Below are positions 1 to 9,797 of a DNA stretch of 64,000 nt, in pieces. The number at the start of each line of letters is the position of its first letter. Position 1 is the stretch's first letter. The stretch covers positions 186,001 through 250,000 of the forward strand of contig NZ_JAQBOF010000040.1 in the NCBI RefSeq assembly GCF_028288185.1, in the 5' to 3' direction. The notes below the pieces were generated by a model. That model made no database searches and was not told the origin of the DNA. It saw only the letters and a list, made by a program, of their open reading frames with translations. This DNA is from Mucilaginibacter sp. (GTDB lineage: Bacteria; Bacteroidota; Bacteroidia; Sphingobacteriales; Sphingobacteriaceae). The translations under genes and the position numbers were made by a program.

Positions 1-9
1 ACCAACGAA

Positions 10-1200
10 ATGAAACATCTAATAACTTTTTTGCTTGTATGTTTTGGGACAACCGGATAGGCCCAAAAAGTAATTCATCATTTAGCGAGTACAGATCTTA
101 GTACATTAAATATACGGTTGCAAAAGCCCCTGAATGGACAGCATTGCTTAATAGAAGCTCGGGCTGGTTTGGAGGAGATGGTATTTTTACCATACCACTT
201 AATGGTAAAGAACACAAGCAAGCATCAGTAAATGACAAAGTGCTTTTTTTGTTTAGCGATAGTATGATTGGCAATATTCGGGATAATGTACTGATGCCCG
301 GTTCTAAAATGATTCACAACTCTGTAGCTGTTTTAAATGGTAATGAGGCAGATAGTAGAAAAATGAATTTTTATTGGGCAAAAGATAAAGAAGGAAAACC
401 CAAATCGATATTTATCCCCCAAACCCCTAAAACGGAAGCGGACGATTATTTCTGGCTGGGTGATGGTTTTGTAAACCAGGAATTGAATAACAATATTTAT
501 ATTTTGGGGTACCGTATAAGAAATACAGGCACGGGCGCTTTTGGATTTAAGGAAGTTGGTAACGTGCTAATAAAGATAGCATCTGAGGATAAGCCGCCGT
601 ATGCCAGGCAACAGAAAATGGATACGCCGTTTTATTTGATCGATAAGCAGGGTTATTGGGGTTCATTCGGCGCAGGTATTTATGTAAATACTAAACAAGC
701 CGGCGCCCCTAATCCGGATGGATATGTTACGTATATAGTGTTATCGGCAAATGGAAAAATTTATTAGTTGCCAGGGTGGTACCAAAGGATTTTGAACATT
801 ATGCCAAATGGAGTTATTGGGACGGAAACAACTGGACTAATGATGTTAAAAAAGCCGAGAAAGTAGCCGATTGGGTTTCTAATGAATTAAGCGTTACTTC
901 ATTACCCGATGGACGATACGCTTTGATATTTCAGATAGGAACCATGACCAAAGATATAGGCTTACGAATTGGAAAAACCCGGTATGGGCTATTTGGCCCT
1001 GCTATAAAGATATGGGATTGTAGTAAAGACCTCGCCAAAAAAACGTATATGGTTTATAATGCCAAGGCACATCCCAGCCTGTCAAAACCAGGCGAATTAT
1101 TAATATCCTATATAATATCAATTCGACCGAGTTTTTAAAAGACCTAAGCAAGGACCCAAACTTATATCGCCCCAGATTTATTAAGATAAAATTTAATTAG
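10..1200 (+). pseudogene. Broken DUF5005-like secreted protein gene
   Basis: An ATG at 10 opens a signal-peptide-like start (MKHLITFLLVCFGTTG) that ends in an in-frame TAG at 58. Reading on in that frame gives AQKVIHHL, then the coherent product moves to another frame near 100 (YIKYTVAKAPEW...GWFGGDGIFT), which is the 144..767 ORF. It shifts again near 765 into the 776..1138 ORF (VPKDFEHYAKWSYWDG) and once more near 1115 into a C-terminus ending RPRFIKIKFN and TAG at 1198. The GWFGGDGIF and FWDG-like blocks resemble the DUF5005/DUF4185 secreted proteins of Bacteroidota, which look like five-bladed glycan-binding or hydrolytic folds; that family call is from memory. One nonsense and three frameshifts make it a decaying gene. 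The two ORF-track entries here are fragments of one ancestor, not separate genes. Confidence 0.75.
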
Positions 1201-1591
1201 ATATTATATTGTTACAGTAACATTATTGTGTTACAATTAGCTAAGTCATATTACATTTTACTTTTGTATTGATATTTTAATTTTATAACCCTAATTATAA
1301 AACTACCTGTCACTGATGAAGCACAATTATTAAGTGCTGATCAGAAATAAAGTTTAACGGTTTTGAGTCATACCTATCAGCCGGTAAATAAATAAACACA
1401 ACAGCTATTGCTTATAATAATCTCTTTTTGCGGACTTATTTAATAAAGTAATGTTCGACAAGCAAAAACTTCAATAATTTAATTATTCTCCCCTTAATTT
1501 ATTAAATATTGAAGCCCTGGGCTATCAGAAAAATATATTTTTCTTTTAAAACCATACGCATTTTTTACACCTAACCAAACAATATCGCCTT
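1201..1591. other. Intergenic region with two small palindromes
   Basis: There is no gene in this 391-bp AT-rich stretch. It contains a perfect palindrome TGTTACAGTAACA (1210-1222), next to ATTGT-GTT-ACAAT (1225-1237), and a TAnnTTTG-type word TACTTTTG at 1259-1266 that could be the -7 element for the CotH gene. A well-spaced -33 TTG is not obvious. The palindromes are plausible operators, but no regulator can be assigned. Confidence 0.4.
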
Positions 1592-3175
1592 ATGAAACAA
1601 CATTATTTATTTTATGGATTGCTGATTGCAATGGTTGTGATCGGTTGCAAAAAAAATAATACCGGAATATCAAATACAAATCCCAATTCAAACGGGGTGG
1701 GAAATAAACCTAAAGTACCCATATTATCAACAACGCCTCAATTAATTAATTTCAAGATTAATGGAGCCAATTGCGCTTACGACTCAATCACTAACGCGTA
1801 TTATTATCCTGTACCTATCGGAGCATCATTATCTACCTATACGATAAATTTTGATACTACCGCTGCCAAAGCTATATTAATTAATAATATACGTACCAAA
1901 GACGGTGCAACTGTAAACTATGAACTTAAAACCAATCAACAGGTAGAGATTAAGGCACTTAGCAGCCTTAATGATGTCACAACCTATAATCTTATTGTTA
2001 CCGGATTGCCAATTGTTACGCTAAGTACAAATAGGACTATCCAGGACGCTGATGTAAAAGCCTCATTCAATTTGGTTGATCCAGATTACCAGGCGCAAAA
2101 CAGTAAACTGCAAATATCATCTAATATTAATATTGCTATCAGAGGAGCTACATCACGCGGCTATCCTAAACTTTCGTATGCGGTGCATATAGTAGATGCG
2201 GCAGGTAATGATAGCAATGTTTCATTACTCGGCCTGCGTAATGATAATAGCTGGATATTGGATGCTATGTACATTGACAGAGGCCGTATGCGTAACAGGC
2301 TATGTACAGATATATGGAACAGCTTTAATAATGTACCCTATATAGCCAATGAGCCAACTGCACTTAATGGTACCCGCGGATATATGAGCGAAGTGTTTTT
2401 AAATAACAAATACCTTGGTGTTTATTGCCTTACCGAAAAGCTTGACCGCAAGCAACTACAAATAAAGAAACAATATGGCAATATGTACAAGGCCGACAAC
2501 TGGACCAATGAAACCGATTTCACAGGGGTGTCTGCTTTTAGCAATCTAAGTAAAACCTGGGGTGGCTGGGAATTAGCGTATCCGGATCTTGGAGATACAC
2601 CGGCACCAGATTGGGGATATTTATACAATGAGGTTAACTTCATTAAAACTGCAACCGATGATGACTTTACCAATCAAATTAAAAGCAGGGTAGATATTAA
2701 CAATATGGTGGATTTTTTAATTTTTGTTAATATTATCAGAGGGACGGACAATGATAATAAAAACACTTTTTTTAGTTTTTATGATTCTCGCAGCGCAAAC
2801 GCCTTTTTTTACTCGCCCTGGGATATGGACAGCACCATGGGAGGAAATGCGGCCGGTATCCATACAGATAACACGATTATTGGAACCACAGATAACTATC
2901 TCTTAGATCGCTTGCTTAATCTAAACGTCGGTAATTTTAAAGGACTAATAAAGGCGCGATGGAATGTGCTTAAAACCAATCAGCTAAGTAAAGCTACGGT
3001 AAGTGCACGTATAGAAGCTTATAGAAAGATATTAGTTAATACAAACGCATTTGCACGCGAAAGATCAATATGGCCTGGTAGTGTAGACCCTAGTCTTACT
3101 GACGAAACCTCTTTTATGACCAATTGGTATAGTTTACAATATGATTTGGTTGATAGTTATATTAACGGGTTGTAA
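1592..3175 (+). CDS. CotH-kinase-like lipoprotein
   Basis: The 527-aa product starts with a lipoprotein signal (AMVVIGC, Cys at about residue 19), so it should be anchored in a membrane and face the periplasm or outside. From about residue 130 it matches the CotH family, the spore-coat protein H-like atypical kinases: a GATSRGYPKLSY substrate/ATP-loop block, then LRNDNSWILDAMYIDRGRMRN, and YSPWDMDSTMGG, where the Asp pair would be the metal/catalytic motif. The first 130 residues form a beta-rich region that may be a surface-protein fold of the bacterial Ig type. CotH proteins phosphorylate proteins in Bacillus. In Bacteroidota the substrate is unknown and many sit in glycan loci, as here beside a GH99-like gene. 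The start is fixed by the signal peptide. Likely independent or co-transcribed with the next gene (85 bp gap to its ATG). Confidence 0.8.
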   Translation: MKQHYLFYGLLIAMVVIGCKKNNTGISNTNPNSNGVGNKPKVPILSTTPQLINFKINGANCAYDSITNAYYYPVPIGASLSTYTINFDTTAAKAILINNIRTKDGATVNYELKTNQQVEIKALSSLNDVTTYNLIVTGLPIVTLSTNRTIQDADVKASFNLVDPDYQAQNSKLQISSNINIAIRGATSRGYPKLSYAVHIVDAAGNDSNVSLLGLRNDNSWILDAMYIDRGRMRNRLCTDIWNSFNNVPYIANEPTALNGTRGYMSEVFLNNKYLGVYCLTEKLDRKQLQIKKQYGNMYKADNWTNETDFTGVSAFSNLSKTWGGWELAYPDLGDTPAPDWGYLYNEVNFIKTATDDDFTNQIKSRVDINNMVDFLIFVNIIRGTDNDNKNTFFSFYDSRSANAFFYSPWDMDSTMGGNAAGIHTDNTIIGTTDNYLLDRLLNLNVGNFKGLIKARWNVLKTNQLSKATVSARIEAYRKILVNTNAFARERSIWPGSVDPSLTDETSFMTNWYSLQYDLVDSYINGL

Positions 3176-3260
3176 TTAAGCTTTACAGGTTGTATAATTT
3201 TAGCTTATATTGGTAGCGTCCAATCAGTTTCATTGGCCGACCTTTATAAACCGTACTATA

Positions 3261-4562
3261 ATGAAAAATTTAAAATTAGCCCTTTTAGGGTGCTTATTAA
3301 TATTAGCGATAAACATAAGTAATGCCCAAAACAGACACAATAAAACCACCTTATATCCATCTTATAAAGGATTAATAATGGCCGGTTATCAAGGATGGTT
3401 CAGGGCCGCCGGTGACGGCACAAAGGCCACCCGATATTCCTACGGTAATGAACAACGATCTGGCCTTGATATGTGGCCTGATGTAACCGAATACGAGAAA
3501 ACTTACGAAACACCTTTTAAGTTAACTAATGGGCAAGCAGCCCGATTTTTTAGTTCGGCAGATAAAAGCACTACCGACCTGCATTTTAAATGGATGCAGC
3601 AATATGGTGTTGACGGCGTATTTATGCAACGTTTTTTTGGAGAAACCAAAAATAAAAAACATGATAGCGAGTCGGTAGCTATTATTAAAAACGCGTTTGA
3701 GGCAGCTTCAAAATACAAAAGAGCTATTGCTGTAATGTATGATCTGTCAGGCTTGAGCGCCAAAGGCGAGGATTGCTCATCAATTATTGAAGATTGGAAA
3801 TACCTGGTAGATCAGCTTAAAGTAACTAACCAGGAGGGCGCTAAAACCTACCTGCATCATAACGGTAAACCAATTGTGGCCATCTGGGGTGTAGGCTTTC
3901 CCGATAGATCCTACAATACACGCAATATTGGTTTAGAAAGGGTAATAGACTTTTTAAAGAATGATCCTGTGTATGGTGGTTGTGCCGTTATGCTTGGTGT
4001 ACCCAATTCCTGGCGCACACTGCGCGCCGATTGCCTGCCTGACCCCTATCTGCATGAAATAATAAAGCAATGTGATATTGTACTGCCGTGGAGCGTGCAA
4101 CGGTATTCGCCTTTATTGCATAATGATATGGATCGCTATCGCGATGATGTAATAGATGATATTAAATGGTGCCGCGATAATAAGATCGACTACGTACCTT
4201 GCGTATATCCGGGTTTTAGCTGGCATAATTTGAGTAGATATGAGTTTCCGGATGATATAAAACCTGTAGGTTCTATCCCGCGGGAAGGCGGACGTTTTTA
4301 CTGGCAAATGCTATCGACCGCTATGTCGGCAGGTGCATCAATGATTTATGTGGCTATGTTTGATGAGGTTAACGAAGGTACTGCTATATTTAAAGTTACG
4401 GATAATCCGCCGGTGCCTGCCGCCAGCACCGGAACCGCATTTACCAATCTTGACGGTAAACCATCCGATACTTATTTATGGCTCACTGGCGAGGCGGGGA
4501 AGATGCTAAGAAAAGAGAAGCCATTGGTATTGAAAATGCCTGAACGCGATGCTCAAAAATAA
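3261..4562 (+). CDS. Secreted GH99/GH71-like glycoside hydrolase
   Basis: The ORF track starts at 3210, but the ATG at 3261 begins a clear signal peptide (MKNLKLALLGCLLILAINISNAQ), so 3261 is preferred (433 aa). The mature protein opens with KGLIMAGYQGWFRAAGDG and carries MWPDVTEYE, HFKWMQQYGVDGVFMQRFF, PWSVQRY and MFDEVNEGTAIF. This order is typical of Bacteroidota proteins annotated as GH71/GH99-like. The E-x-x-E-G-T pair near the C-terminus corresponds in position to the catalytic acidic pair of GH99 endo-mannosidases; that mapping is inference. The likely role is cleavage of an alpha-linked glycan in the periplasm or outside. It lies between a CotH lipoprotein and an AraC regulator, which starts only 14 bp downstream and probably shares its transcript. 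Confidence 0.75.
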   Translation: MKNLKLALLGCLLILAINISNAQNRHNKTTLYPSYKGLIMAGYQGWFRAAGDGTKATRYSYGNEQRSGLDMWPDVTEYEKTYETPFKLTNGQAARFFSSADKSTTDLHFKWMQQYGVDGVFMQRFFGETKNKKHDSESVAIIKNAFEAASKYKRAIAVMYDLSGLSAKGEDCSSIIEDWKYLVDQLKVTNQEGAKTYLHHNGKPIVAIWGVGFPDRSYNTRNIGLERVIDFLKNDPVYGGCAVMLGVPNSWRTLRADCLPDPYLHEIIKQCDIVLPWSVQRYSPLLHNDMDRYRDDVIDDIKWCRDNKIDYVPCVYPGFSWHNLSRYEFPDDIKPVGSIPREGGRFYWQMLSTAMSAGASMIYVAMFDEVNEGTAIFKVTDNPPVPAASTGTAFTNLDGKPSDTYLWLTGEAGKMLRKEKPLVLKMPERDAQK

Positions 4563-4576
4563 TCGCCTGCCGTAAA

Positions 4577-5482
4577 ATGCTGCGAAACTATTTTAAATAT
4601 CTTAATGTAACGCCAACCGAAGAACGGTGGGGCATTTATATTACAACCACAGGATATTCTAAAATTGAGCCGAATGATAATTACCCTAACCAGGAGCATC
4701 CGCAAAGTCATCAGCTAACCTGGAACAGGGGACGCATTTTAAATGATTTTTATGTTGTTTTTATTTCGAAGGGGAAAGGTGTCTACGGATCTGCCTTAAC
4801 AAAACCATCAGAAATAGTTGCCGGTACCTGCTTTTTTCTTTACCCCGGCGTTTGGCACCGCTACAAGCCTGACCCAAAATCTGGCTGGGAAGAATATTGG
4901 GTAGGCTTTAATGGATTTTACGTTAAACAACTAATGGAGAATGGCTTTTTTGATAAGCAAAGCCCTGTTGTTAACGTAGGCCTGAATAAGGATATATTGA
5001 TTCTCTTTAGAGAGCTAATTGAAACTGTTCAGGCTTCATTGACGGGCTACCCACAGCAAGTTGCCGGCATTACCTTGCGGATATTAGGGCTGATTAACGA
5101 GATTACCCAGCATCATGAATACAATAATGATCCGGTCGGTAAATTAATAGCAAAGGCCAAATTCATTATCCAGGAGTCTTTTGAAAATACATTAGATATG
5201 GAAAGGCTGGCAAAAGAACTGCCTATGGGCTATTCCTCTTTTCGCAAGGCGTTTAAACAGATCACCGGCGAATCGCCAAATCAATATCATTTAAACTTGC
5301 GGCTTAATCGGGCAAAAGATCTGCTAACAACCACTGCGTTAAATATTAATGAAATAGCAGATCAAACCGGTTTCGAGTCGGTGTTTTATTTCTCTAAACT
5401 ATTTAAAAAAAAGAACGGCGTGTCGCCCAGATCTTATCGTAATACCGAAGAAAGCATTAACGGTATTGATGATACCGCTTAA
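4577..5482 (+). CDS. AraC-family transcriptional regulator
   Basis: The 301-aa protein has an N-terminal cupin-like sugar-sensing half (about residues 20-160; GTCFFLYPGVWHRYKPD is the typical pocket segment) and a C-terminal double HTH (about residues 200-290). The second helix block reads LNINEIADQTGFESVFYFSKLFKKKNGVSPRSYR, the AraC/XylS signature. It should bind DNA as a dimer in response to a carbohydrate ligand. It follows the GH99-like gene by 14 bp and its 3' end overlaps by 26 bp the convergent isomerase gene. The most likely targets are the plus-strand glycan genes before it or the minus-strand dioxygenase/glycosidase/isomerase operon. No binding site could be assigned. Confidence 0.9.
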   Translation: MLRNYFKYLNVTPTEERWGIYITTTGYSKIEPNDNYPNQEHPQSHQLTWNRGRILNDFYVVFISKGKGVYGSALTKPSEIVAGTCFFLYPGVWHRYKPDPKSGWEEYWVGFNGFYVKQLMENGFFDKQSPVVNVGLNKDILILFRELIETVQASLTGYPQQVAGITLRILGLINEITQHHEYNNDPVGKLIAKAKFIIQESFENTLDMERLAKELPMGYSSFRKAFKQITGESPNQYHLNLRLNRAKDLLTTTALNINEIADQTGFESVFYFSKLFKKKNGVSPRSYRNTEESINGIDDTA

Positions 5483-6278
5483 TAAGCAAATCCTTCATAA
5501 AACAGTTAATAGCAAACAGATTGGCTAATGGCTTGTCGCTATAGGGTGCCTTTGGCATGTATGGCTCTGGCCCAAACTCGGTTGTAATTGGTAGTATCTC
5601 CCGGCCTGATTTTGCATTTGCTGCCACTATGCTGTCCCACCAGGCAAGAAAATTATCTAAAGCATACTTCCACTCGGGTGCCGCCGGGTCTGTCACTTGC
5701 GGTCCCTCTTCAAACCCAACTCGTGCATGAATATGTATACTGCGGTTTATAGCTTCGTCAACAATATCTTTAAAATTTTCCAGCATGCTTTCTGTAACGC
5801 ATACCCAATGCGATAGATCGGCAGTTATTTTAAAATCTGGGCGCAGTTTAAAAACCTCGTTAGTGATTTGGGGTGAGTAGCCCAAACGACCTCTATGCGT
5901 TTCATGCGCTACCGCGATACTCATTTTTGCGGAAAACTCGGCAGCGGCATCCACCAATTCCAGGTTTTGTTCTAAAGAGAAATAGTCTTTGCCAGTATGC
6001 GAATTGATGAGTAGCGGGCCGGGTTCCACACATTCATAAAGCTCTTTAATAAATGAGGACTTGAAATCTTTAAATGTACTGCCCTCTGCACGGTGCTGGT
6101 GGGTTACGATATGCATTTCATGCTGCTGTAAATAATCAAACAACATTCGCTTATCCTTAGCATCCAATGGTATCCAGGTATCTACGCCATCATAACCCGC
6201 GTTCTTAATTTTAGAAAGAAATGTTGCCATATCCAAATGCTCATGCCCCCACTGCGGACTAAGTATTTTTATTTCCAT
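5457..6278 (-). CDS. Sugar phosphate isomerase/epimerase (TIM barrel)
   Basis: The 273-aa protein belongs to the xylose-isomerase-like TIM-barrel superfamily (AP-endonuclease 2 fold). Metal-ligand blocks are visible at the ends of strands: AHETHRGR (Glu and His), ITADLSHWV (Asp and His), HIHARVGFEEGPQV (His) and ITTEFGP (Glu). It is cytoplasmic, with no signal peptide. Its start overlaps the stop of the upstream six-hairpin glycosidase by 10 bp and its 3' end overlaps the convergent AraC gene. As the last gene of a dioxygenase-glycosidase-isomerase operon it likely isomerises or epimerises a sugar released by the glycosidase. The substrate cannot be told from sequence. Confidence 0.8.
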   Translation of the reverse strand: MEIKILSPQWGHEHLDMATFLSKIKNAGYDGVDTWIPLDAKDKRMLFDYLQQHEMHIVTHQHRAEGSTFKDFKSSFIKELYECVEPGPLLINSHTGKDYFSLEQNLELVDAAAEFSAKMSIAVAHETHRGRLGYSPQITNEVFKLRPDFKITADLSHWVCVTESMLENFKDIVDEAINRSIHIHARVGFEEGPQVTDPAAPEWKYALDNFLAWWDSIVAANAKSGREILPITTEFGPEPYMPKAPYSDKPLANLFAINCFMKDLLIKRYHQYR

Positions 6279-8767
6279 TTGATCAAAAATTTAGTGATCG
6301 AGGAGCAAACTTTTGAAACGGAACAAGAACCATCAGCTTTTACTTTTACAGACTGTGCTTTATTGTTCACCCATAACTGATGAACCGACCCCGGCTGCAA
6401 ACCCGTAACTGTAAATTGATATTTATTGGGCGACGTAATCGTCCATGAGATCTGTTTTTCATCCCACTCATTAATATCCGTATCAATAAGTTTGTTTGAA
6501 GCAGCATTAACCTGCAGTAAATTACTGTCCTGGTTATGATGATAGTAGGTTAATTTATTGCCTGCCCTGGATGCACCAAAAGCTTCATTACTTTTAACCG
6601 AAAAAGTATTGGTACGCATTACATAATCATTCACACTTAATTTAAGCTGATAAACTGTGTCGCGAAGGGTGTAATTAAACTCGGTTCCATTTAAGCTACT
6701 ACTCAAGTTGGGTTCTAATCCCATCCTGTTCCATTTTGGACGAATACCGTAAATGTCTCTGTAAAGCGCCGTTATGGTAGTACATATCCCAGCCAGTATA
6801 TCATCGCCTTGCCCTAATTGCGTAACCCTGCTATAGCGTTGCGATGATAAGCCATCTTTTTTATACTGTTCAAGAATGTTATTGATATATTTTAGCGCGA
6901 TACTTTTGTCGTATCCTACATAAGCCCTTATGCCCAGGTAGCCCCAGGTAGGGAATATATCACCATTCTCATATCGCGGAAATGGCCAGTTGCCCCCCTG
7001 TACTTCTTCTCTTTTAAAAGAATCAAAACATAACGGCCAATGGAACAGATTCTCGGCTTTGACTCGTTGTTCTATTTGGTCGAGTATCAAGGCTATCCGT
7101 TTGGGGTCATCGCATATACCAAAAGCAATTGCTGCAAAGTTTACCGGTGTTACCAAATTGTCACCATGTATTGATCCATCTTTGTCACGCCAATACACAT
7201 ATTGCTTTTTAGCTGCCGACCAAAATCCGCCTTTTTCAATCGGTTTATTAAAAGCAGTTTTAAGCCGCAATGCAATAGCCGAATAGTAAGCCGCTTTTGG
7301 TTGATTGCCCATTATCTTTTCACAGTCGGCCCAATGATTTAAGGCTTCATACATTTGAGCGTTAACAAATGCGTTTTCATAGCTGGCATAAACAACATCT
7401 ATCCAGTCGCTGGCTTTATGTTCGGCAATATTGTTGTTTACCATTTCAAATATGCCATTGTTATTGGCATCGCGCTTAATCAACCAGTCGAGCGCTTTTT
7501 CACAACTTATTTGGTGAGATCTGAGCCAGGCTACATCGCCCGTAATATCAAATTGCTCACTGGCATTTATCACGTACCCGGTTTGCGAGTCTACCGTATA
7601 CCCCCAAACAGTTTCATAATAGCCTGTTTTAGCGTTGTAGGTGCCTGGTATCTCATCGCCCGGCACATTATGCCAGCGCGATAAAACGCGCCCGTCAGGC
7701 AGCATGGCCTGATCGCGCTCCTGGTTAAGCGTTGACGACATGTTGCGGGTATAATTTTGATCATCCACCGCCAAGCCAATCTGGGCGAAAAATGGCTCAT
7801 GCAGGCACTTCCAATTGCTTGTCCAGCCGTTTGCACCTATAATATTATTGTCTACCACGCCATAGCGCCCGGTAGTATTTAGCAATTCGCGTACGGCATC
7901 CGCATCAATGCCGGTAAGTTTACCTCTTGAATATTTAACAAAATAGTTTACATACTGCAATACAAAATGTGCGGTAACTGTTTCTTTCTTTACCTCAAAA
8001 GGAGCAAATACATTGGCCCGCCTACCTACAAATCTGCTTAAATTATATCGCTGTTGTAAAGGCGTGCTGGTTACTAATTGTGTGCATGTAAATTCATTCT
8101 TCGGACTGTGCGAGTATTTAGTGGCAATAGCATTGTCATCATCCGTTTTCGCATTAATACTCAACGCATTGCCCGATTTGGCGTTCCAGAAAGTCACACC
8201 GCCGGTATGTACACCGTAGGTATCATTTACCTGTTTTAGATATTTGCACCAAACCATCCCGCCATTATCAATAATACCACCTTTCCAAACGGAGAGGTCA
8301 GCAAAGTTCCATTTTGGGAAAGATATATCTTCCAGTTGGTCATCCTGGTTATATGCACGGGTAATATCCCATGTTATTTTATTGCCATCCAGTTTAAAGC
8401 CCCAGGTTTCTTTAATGCCGATAGTACTATCACCATAATTTATGCCTTTTAACGTAACGCCATTGATTGTCTCAATTACTTGTACATTATTTATATGATC
8501 GCCAGACGAAAACGTGGCGCTTTTAGTTTGCACACCGCTATATATGCCCGAAGGGGATAAAGTATTATTCCCTTTTATGTTTAACTGTTTAATGATACAA
8601 CCTGATGAATAATCTATTACTATAGCCAGGCTTTTATCGGGCGTGGTTATGGTAATTGTTTTGGTGGAACGATTATGGCTTATGTTTTTGTTTATAGCGG
8701 ATGAAAAGCTTACCTGCTGTAAAAGCAACAATAGGATAAAAAGACCAGGCAGGATTTTTTTGGTCAT
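6269..8767 (-). CDS. Exported six-hairpin (alpha/alpha)6 glycosidase
   Basis: The 832-aa protein has a signal peptide (LFILLLLLQQVSFSSA). After an N-terminal beta-sandwich of about 270 residues comes a helical toroid (about 280-700) with motifs seen in six-hairpin glycosidases: ETVWGYTVDSQTGYVI, DWLIKRDANNNGIFE, NAQMYEALNHWA, HWPLCFDS, GNWPFPRYENGDIFPTWGY. A C-terminal beta domain with GLQPGSVHQLWVN closes the protein. This layout resembles GH78/GH94/GH95-type enzymes, but no single GH family was recognised. It sits 4 bp after the PhyH-type dioxygenase and overlaps the isomerase by 10 bp, so the three are one translation-coupled operon. It probably removes a sugar from a substituted glycan or glycoside in the periplasm. 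Confidence 0.7.
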   Translation of the reverse strand: MTKKILPGLFILLLLLQQVSFSSAINKNISHNRSTKTITITTPDKSLAIVIDYSSGCIIKQLNIKGNNTLSPSGIYSGVQTKSATFSSGDHINNVQVIETINGVTLKGINYGDSTIGIKETWGFKLDGNKITWDITRAYNQDDQLEDISFPKWNFADLSVWKGGIIDNGGMVWCKYLKQVNDTYGVHTGGVTFWNAKSGNALSINAKTDDDNAIATKYSHSPKNEFTCTQLVTSTPLQQRYNLSRFVGRRANVFAPFEVKKETVTAHFVLQYVNYFVKYSRGKLTGIDADAVRELLNTTGRYGVVDNNIIGANGWTSNWKCLHEPFFAQIGLAVDDQNYTRNMSSTLNQERDQAMLPDGRVLSRWHNVPGDEIPGTYNAKTGYYETVWGYTVDSQTGYVINASEQFDITGDVAWLRSHQISCEKALDWLIKRDANNNGIFEMVNNNIAEHKASDWIDVVYASYENAFVNAQMYEALNHWADCEKIMGNQPKAAYYSAIALRLKTAFNKPIEKGGFWSAAKKQYVYWRDKDGSIHGDNLVTPVNFAAIAFGICDDPKRIALILDQIEQRVKAENLFHWPLCFDSFKREEVQGGNWPFPRYENGDIFPTWGYLGIRAYVGYDKSIALKYINNILEQYKKDGLSSQRYSRVTQLGQGDDILAGICTTITALYRDIYGIRPKWNRMGLEPNLSSSLNGTEFNYTLRDTVYQLKLSVNDYVMRTNTFSVKSNEAFGASRAGNKLTYYHHNQDSNLLQVNAASNKLIDTDINEWDEKQISWTITSPNKYQFTVTGLQPGSVHQLWVNNKAQSVKVKADGSCSVSKVCSSITKFLIKWK

Positions 8768-8771
8768 AATG

Positions 8772-9584
8772 TTAAATGCTTGTGTAGATCAATGGTGTAA
8801 GCTCGTTATTATTTAACAGGTCGCCAACTTTTAAACGCGATACTTCTTCATCACTTAAAATATTTTGTGTGCCGTTAAAGGTATTGCCATCGGGCATATA
8901 GGCGCAGGTCATTGCGCGCCGGTAGCCGGGTGTCATATTAGGGTGTGCGCCATGTATGGTAAGGCCGTTATGGAAAGAGCAACTGCCGGCTTTCATGGGC
9001 GCGGCAAATGATTTGCTTGCTTTAAATTCAGGATATGTAGTAAATATAGCGCCCATGTTTTTGCCAATACCCGGATTCTCAAACGTAGTTGTATGGCAAG
9101 AGCCGGGAATAAAAAACAAGCAGCCGTTCTCATAAGTAGCATCATCCAACGCAACCCAAATAGACAAGGCTCTTCGATCGCTGAACGACCAGTACGGCGT
9201 ATCTAAATGCCATGATGTTGGGTTTGCCCATGGTTTTTTAATTAAAGCCTGGTCATGCCATATGCGTATACCGTCCGAGCCGGATAATTGGGCCGCCATT
9301 TTACCCAAGCGCTCATCCAACATTATCTGTTTCATTTTTTCATTATCCTGCCAAAGATTAATTAGCTGATCAAATACGTTGTCGTAATATGATTTATCGG
9401 TGTCATCGCCTTTACCATACACTTCTTTTCTGTCTGGCAGTTTATTCCCGTTTCGCTTGGCGATGGCTTCGTTAAGCGCTTCGCGCCAAAACGCCAGCTC
9501 ATCAGCCGATAAAAAATCTTCAACAACTAAAAATCCGTCTTGCCGGTATTGTGCAATAGCTTGCGCCGATAATTCATTTTTCAT
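8772..9584 (-). CDS. Phytanoyl-CoA dioxygenase (PhyH)-family Fe(II)/2OG oxygenase
   Basis: The 270-aa cytoplasmic protein has the PhyH-type jelly-roll layout: QDGFLVVEDFLSADEL near the N-terminus, the iron-binding HLDTPYWSF (His-x-Asp) around residue 120, FIPGSCHTTTFENP, and the distal His in NGLTIHGAHPN followed by the 2-oxoglutarate-binding Arg in YRRAMTCAYMPDG. Family members hydroxylate or halogenate small molecules, and in sugar loci they often act on methylated or lipid-like glycosides. It is the first gene of the minus-strand operon with the six-hairpin glycosidase and the isomerase, and is divergent from the membrane regulator at 9798. Confidence 0.85.
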   Translation of the reverse strand: MKNELSAQAIAQYRQDGFLVVEDFLSADELAFWREALNEAIAKRNGNKLPDRKEVYGKGDDTDKSYYDNVFDQLINLWQDNEKMKQIMLDERLGKMAAQLSGSDGIRIWHDQALIKKPWANPTSWHLDTPYWSFSDRRALSIWVALDDATYENGCLFFIPGSCHTTTFENPGIGKNMGAIFTTYPEFKASKSFAAPMKAGSCSFHNGLTIHGAHPNMTPGYRRAMTCAYMPDGNTFNGTQNILSDEEVSRLKVGDLLNNNELTPLIYTSI

Positions 9585-9633
9585 TTGGAATACAATTGGT
9601 TATCCAAAATTATTGTAAATGAGTCTTTGGTGT

Positions 9634-9674
9634 AAGTACAATTTACTCTTTTTTTTGTACTTTTTGATATATCA
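9634..9674. promoter_or_regulatory. Palindromes in the divergent PhyH / regulator region
   Basis: The 213-bp divergent region holds an inverted pair AAGTAC (9634-9639) / GTACTT (9657-9662) and a perfect 10-bp palindrome TGATATATCA (9665-9674). Both could be operators shared by the two divergent genes. No factor is assigned. Confidence 0.35.
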
Positions 9675-9797
9675 TGCAGATTTGTAAGACCTAAATTCTT
9701 ATTGAATTTTAATACTTATTATCAAATACTAGAATTTTGGTTTTTTGAATTAACTTGCAGATATAAACCTAAGCCAATCTATCTAAACCTGTGAGCT

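Noticed and set aside
7591-7836. 81-aa minus-strand ORF
   Set aside because: It is a shadow frame inside the six-hairpin glycosidase gene, which has clear domain structure.
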